Source: JBFMDH01 sp044868105
Lineage (GTDB): Bacteria; Acidobacteriota; Blastocatellia; UBA7656
Assembly (NCBI GenBank): GCA_044868105.1
Contig: JBIOWC010000219.1
Coordinates: 1 to 25,793 of the forward strand
Direction: 5' to 3'
DNA length: 25,793 bases
Part shown: one piece after another, positions 23,208 through 25,793 of the stretch
How the letters are laid out: every line of letters starts with the position of its first letter
Position numbering within the stretch: the stretch's first letter is position 1
Translations under genes and position numbers: made by a program
Notes under the pieces: generated by a model
The model's database searches: none
What the model saw: only the letters and a program-made list of their open reading frames with translations
Told to the model about the DNA's origin: nothing

Positions 23208-24674
23208 ATGTCTGACAAAATCAATCGCCGTCAATTTATCAAAGATTTGAGTTTGAGCGCCGCCGCGCTTTCTCTGCTGCCGAATGTTTCAGTTGCCAGC
23301 CGACGCGGCAACCTCGCTTTGCAGGGTGCGCCCAAATCGGTAGTCATCCTCGGCGGCGGGCTTGCCGGACTGGCCGCCGCTTACGAATTAAAGAAAGCCG
23401 GTCATACGGTAACCATTCTGGAAGCGCGTAAACAACCGGGCGGCAGAGTGCGAACCATTCGCGATTTCGATGACGGTTTGTATGCCGAAGCCGGACCGGT
23501 TGCCTTTCCCGAAAGCCATACCTTCACCTGGGATTATGCGCGTGAATTCGGATTGCAATTGCGGCTCGCTTTACGCATAGACCTGGATTCGCTTTGCGAC
23601 ATTCGCGGACAGCAGTTTCGCATCGGGCCATCGAACAATACAATTCCCTTGAACCTGAAAGCCAGCGAACGCCAAGCCGGAATAAGCGGCATTATTCCGC
23701 TCTATCTTGGCGATTATATGCGCGATGTCGGCAACCCGCGCCGCGCCAATTTTCCGCCCGCGAGCCTCCGCGAAATTGACGCGATTTCACTCAGACAATT
23801 ACTCGTCAATCAAGGCGCGTCCGATGATGCCATCAGAATCATTGAAGCATCGCAACTCGGCGTACTGGGGTTTGGGCTCAATTCAGTTTCGGCCATGGAT
23901 GGGGTTGTTACGGAAGCCATCGCTTCAGACGCGGCGTTTTACGAAATTGCCGGGGGCAACGACCAGTTGCCCGGGGCTTTGAAAAAACGCGTCAAGAAAC
24001 AGTTTAAAAAAGCGGCGGTCGTCTTACGCCTTGAACAAAACGCCGACGGCGTGAAAGTGACCTATTCGCAGGGCGGCGAAATTTTAACCCTCACGGCCGA
24101 CCGCGCCGTGTGCACCTTGCCTTTCCCGGTGCTCAAAAATATTGACGTCAGTCCGGCGTTTTCGCCTTCCAAACAACGGGCCATTAACGAATTGAAACTG
24201 ACGCCGGTGACGCGAACCTATTTACAATTCAAGCGTCGCGTCTGGGAAGAGAATAAGTTGAGCGGTTATGGGGTCACCGATTTAGATATTCAAAACACCT
24301 ATTCGCCGACTCTCACGCAACCGGGCACACGCGGCATCCTGGCTTCGTATGCCGGTGGACAACGGGCCTTGGATTTGGGCGCGATGAGCGAAACTGGGCG
24401 TCAAAGCGCCGTCCTTGACCAGATGACTGACCTTTTCGGCGTGACCAATAAACAACTCAACTTCAGCATCAGCCAAATCTGGCACCAGGACGAATGGGCG
24501 CGCGGCGCCTTCGCCTATTTCGAACCGGGACAGATGGCCACGCTGCTGCCAGTAGCACAACAACCTGAAGGCCGAATTCATTTCGCAGGCGAACATACTT
24601 CGGCCTGGCACGGCTGGATGAATGGGGCGCTCGAATCGGGCAATCGTGCCGCCGAAGAGATAAACGAGGCTTAA
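23208..24674 (+). CDS. Tat-exported flavin-containing amine oxidase family protein
   Basis: This 488-residue FAD oxidoreductase carries a twin-arginine signal: N6-R-R-Q-F-I-K12, a hydrophobic stretch and a likely cleavage near VSVAS (about 31). Tat export fits a protein that folds with FAD before transport. The dinucleotide-binding motif is VVILG49-G-G-L-A-G54 with LEA about 20 residues on, then the GGRVRT block of monoamine oxidases. The C-terminal FAD motif RIHFAGEHTS with WMNGALESG is intact. The family oxidises amines or amino acids (monoamine, L-amino-acid and polyamine oxidases); the substrate here is not predictable. No strong Shine-Dalgarno precedes the ATG. The 97-bp gap upstream has a TAGATATCAGATATTAG-like stretch and nothing else notable. 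Confidence 0.88.
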   Translation: MSDKINRRQFIKDLSLSAAALSLLPNVSVASRRGNLALQGAPKSVVILGGGLAGLAAAYELKKAGHTVTILEARKQPGGRVRTIRDFDDGLYAEAGPVAFPESHTFTWDYAREFGLQLRLALRIDLDSLCDIRGQQFRIGPSNNTIPLNLKASERQAGISGIIPLYLGDYMRDVGNPRRANFPPASLREIDAISLRQLLVNQGASDDAIRIIEASQLGVLGFGLNSVSAMDGVVTEAIASDAAFYEIAGGNDQLPGALKKRVKKQFKKAAVVLRLEQNADGVKVTYSQGGEILTLTADRAVCTLPFPVLKNIDVSPAFSPSKQRAINELKLTPVTRTYLQFKRRVWEENKLSGYGVTDLDIQNTYSPTLTQPGTRGILASYAGGQRALDLGAMSETGRQSAVLDQMTDLFGVTNKQLNFSISQIWHQDEWARGAFAYFEPGQMATLLPVAQQPEGRIHFAGEHTSAWHGWMNGALESGNRAAEEINEA

Positions 24675-24796
24675 ATTCCAGGCTTTACCTTCATTCGGAT
24701 TGCATCATTTACACAGGCATCTTTAAATTGCTTCTCTAGCAAGTCGGGCCTACAGGTCAACGCGCGATAAAGATAATCAGAAAGAAGTTACTTCAT

Positions 24797-25519
24797 TTGG
24801 CAAAGATAAAAACATTTGTCTCAATTGCGTTGTCTGCTCTAAAAGATAAAGGTCCCGCGTTTTTTCTCGGCCGATTCTTCGATTACTTAACGAGTTTTTG
24901 GACCTGGCAATATTACAAACGCTTCCCCACACATAAAACGTTTGCCTTTCAAGATAAACCTCATCACTACTTCTACAATTTTTACAACATCACCTGGAAA
25001 AATGAACGCACCATAGAAGTCCCCATTGTTTGGAATTTCGTCGAACACCATCGCGGTAAACGGATTTTAGAAGTCGGGAATGTCTTGTCCTGGTATTTCC
25101 CCATTCACCATGAGGTGCTGGATAAATACGAAATTGCCGAAGGCGTCATCAACCAGGATATTGTTGATTTCAACCCGACGGAAAAATACGATTTGATTGT
25201 CAGTATATCAACGCTTGAACACGTCGGTTGGGATGAAACCCCGCGTGAACCACAAAAAGTTTTTCAAGCCATCGAACATTTGAAGACTTTATTGAATGCC
25301 AGCGGCATGTTAGTTATTACGGTTCCGCTCGGTTATAACACGGCGCTCGACGGTTTCATCAAAGAGAAGCGGTTGACTTTCACCAAGCAGATTTTTATGA
25401 AGCGGGGTTCTAAAAATCCCGAATGGACGGAAATTAATCCGGCAGAGGCGATTGAGATTGCCGGACTCGGTTATCGCTTGCGTCCGAATGCGATTATGAT
25501 CGCCGTCTACGAAAATTAA
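24797..25519 (+). CDS. class I SAM-dependent methyltransferase-like protein
   Basis: This 240-residue protein has a predicted Rossmann methyltransferase domain from about residue 75: RILEVGNVLSWY stands where motif I (ExGxGxG) is expected, and DLIVSISTLEHVGWDE matches the post-motif block seen in many methyltransferases, followed by LNASGMLVITVPLGYN. Motif I lacks the usual glycine pattern; I believe an EVGNVLS form occurs in methyltransferases linked to surface polysaccharide loci, but this is memory of a family, not a check. The N-terminal 70 residues are aromatic-rich. The start is a TTG with only a weak AAAGAAG upstream, so the N-terminus is uncertain. The 122-bp gap before it shows no other feature. 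The target molecule is unknown. Confidence 0.72.
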   Translation: MAKIKTFVSIALSALKDKGPAFFLGRFFDYLTSFWTWQYYKRFPTHKTFAFQDKPHHYFYNFYNITWKNERTIEVPIVWNFVEHHRGKRILEVGNVLSWYFPIHHEVLDKYEIAEGVINQDIVDFNPTEKYDLIVSISTLEHVGWDETPREPQKVFQAIEHLKTLLNASGMLVITVPLGYNTALDGFIKEKRLTFTKQIFMKRGSKNPEWTEINPAEAIEIAGLGYRLRPNAIMIAVYEN

Positions 25520-25532
25520 GATGTCCTGCAAA

Positions 25533-25585
25533 AAACAACAGCCTTCAGCAATTCAGTTGAATTAAATTGCTGAAGGCTGTTGTTT
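25533..25585. terminator. perfect 21-bp hairpin, bidirectional intrinsic terminator
   Basis: The arms 25533-25553 and 25565-25585 are exact reverse complements with an 11-nt loop; the core is CAGCCTTCAGCAATT. The hairpin starts 14 bases after the methyltransferase stop and ends 15 bases from the stop of the opposing gene. On the minus strand it is followed by a run of six T, and on the plus strand by TTTCAATTT, so it should stop transcription from both sides, best for the minus-strand gene. Confidence 0.85.
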
Positions 25586-25600
25586 CAATTTGAGCAGGAT

Positions 25601-25793
25601 TTATTGTCCTTTACCAGCTCTATCAAACCACGCGCGTCCACCATAGAGCGAGAACGCCATGCCATTAGCCACGCGTCCGTTCAGACCAACGGAAGCCGCC
25701 GGAACTTCGAGACGCACCCACTGACCGGTGGCCGGCAGCGCGCCCATATTAAACCGGCTGGCGCTGCCGCTCGTCCCCCAGGCAATGAGGTTT
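25601..25793 (-). CDS. surface or secreted large protein, 3' end only
   Basis: The complement reads as an open frame of 63 residues ending with TAA at 25601-25603; the rest lies beyond the window. The fragment contains MGALPATGQWVRLEVPAASV, then VGLNGR, GMAFSLYGGRAWFDRAGK and a short tail. I associate this pattern (LPxTGQWVRLEVPAxxVGL, GMAFxLYxGxAxxDxAGK) with the C-terminal end of a beta-sandwich domain in large surface or repeat-rich proteins of acidobacteria and related soil bacteria. That LPATG is not a sortase signal, as no hydrophobic tail follows. The function of the full protein cannot be judged. Confidence 0.7.
   Translation of the reverse strand, partial: NLIAWGTSGSASRFNMGALPATGQWVRLEVPAASVGLNGRVANGMAFSLYGGRAWFDRAGKGQ

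Noticed and set aside
24675..24796. Possible RNA gene or regulatory structure before the methyltransferase
   Set aside because: No stable inverted repeat or promoter-quality match was found; only weak AT-rich sequence.
25601..25793. LPATG as a sortase anchoring motif
   Set aside because: No hydrophobic segment and basic tail follow; the motif sits in a beta-sandwich-like domain.

Overview
The window looks like chromosomal DNA of a free-living bacterium of moderate G+C, most probably an acidobacterium of the Blastocatellia type. I base this on the mix of families: a giant DUF2339 membrane protein, a membrane-fused spermidine-synthase-like protein with TPRs, a secreted matrixin-type protease with putative-Ig repeats, and short dispersed hairpin repeats between genes. 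The lineage call is inference from gene content. There are no rRNA or tRNA genes, no CRISPR array, no prophage and no transposase.

Layout. 1-225 is the 3' end of trmL (+). 324-4271 is a DUF2339 membrane protein (+), convergent with 4419-7712 (-), a membrane-fused spermidine-synthase-like/TPR protein. A soluble family 2 glycosyltransferase (7926-8618, -) is divergent from a secreted metalloprotease with six Ig-like domains (8968-12156, +). Next come egtD (12364-13371) and a two-gene ABC importer: an ATPase and a fused permease/binding protein overlapping by ATGA (13559-15879). A secreted protein with kinase-like motifs follows (16055-17035, +), then a repeat-rich convergent gap with a possible 225-bp MITE and a strong hairpin. 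pepA (17439-18944) and smpB (19064-19525) are both on the minus strand. The plus strand then carries a polyprenyl-phosphate-type glycosyltransferase (19668-20696), a WecG/TagA glycosyltransferase (20777-21565), a DHH phosphoesterase (21914-23110), a Tat-exported flavin amine oxidase (23208-24674) and a SAM methyltransferase (24797-25519). The 3' end of a minus-strand surface-protein-like gene (25601-25793) closes the window.

How the genes work together. The most suggestive association is egtD (histidine trimethylation, first step of ergothioneine synthesis) directly upstream of an ABC importer with the same fused permease/binding-protein layout as the known ergothioneine importer EgtUBC; osmoprotectant transport is the main alternative. 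The 19.7-21.6 kb glycosyltransferase pair probably serves lipid-linked cell-surface polysaccharide. smpB-pepA is a housekeeping pair for ribosome rescue and peptide turnover. All three convergent junctions carry long inverted repeats, and three same-strand junctions carry others, so small palindromic elements are a recurring theme here.

Start codons were moved from the longest open frame for the metalloprotease, egtD, the fused permease, smpB and the DHH protein, for reasons given in each entry.
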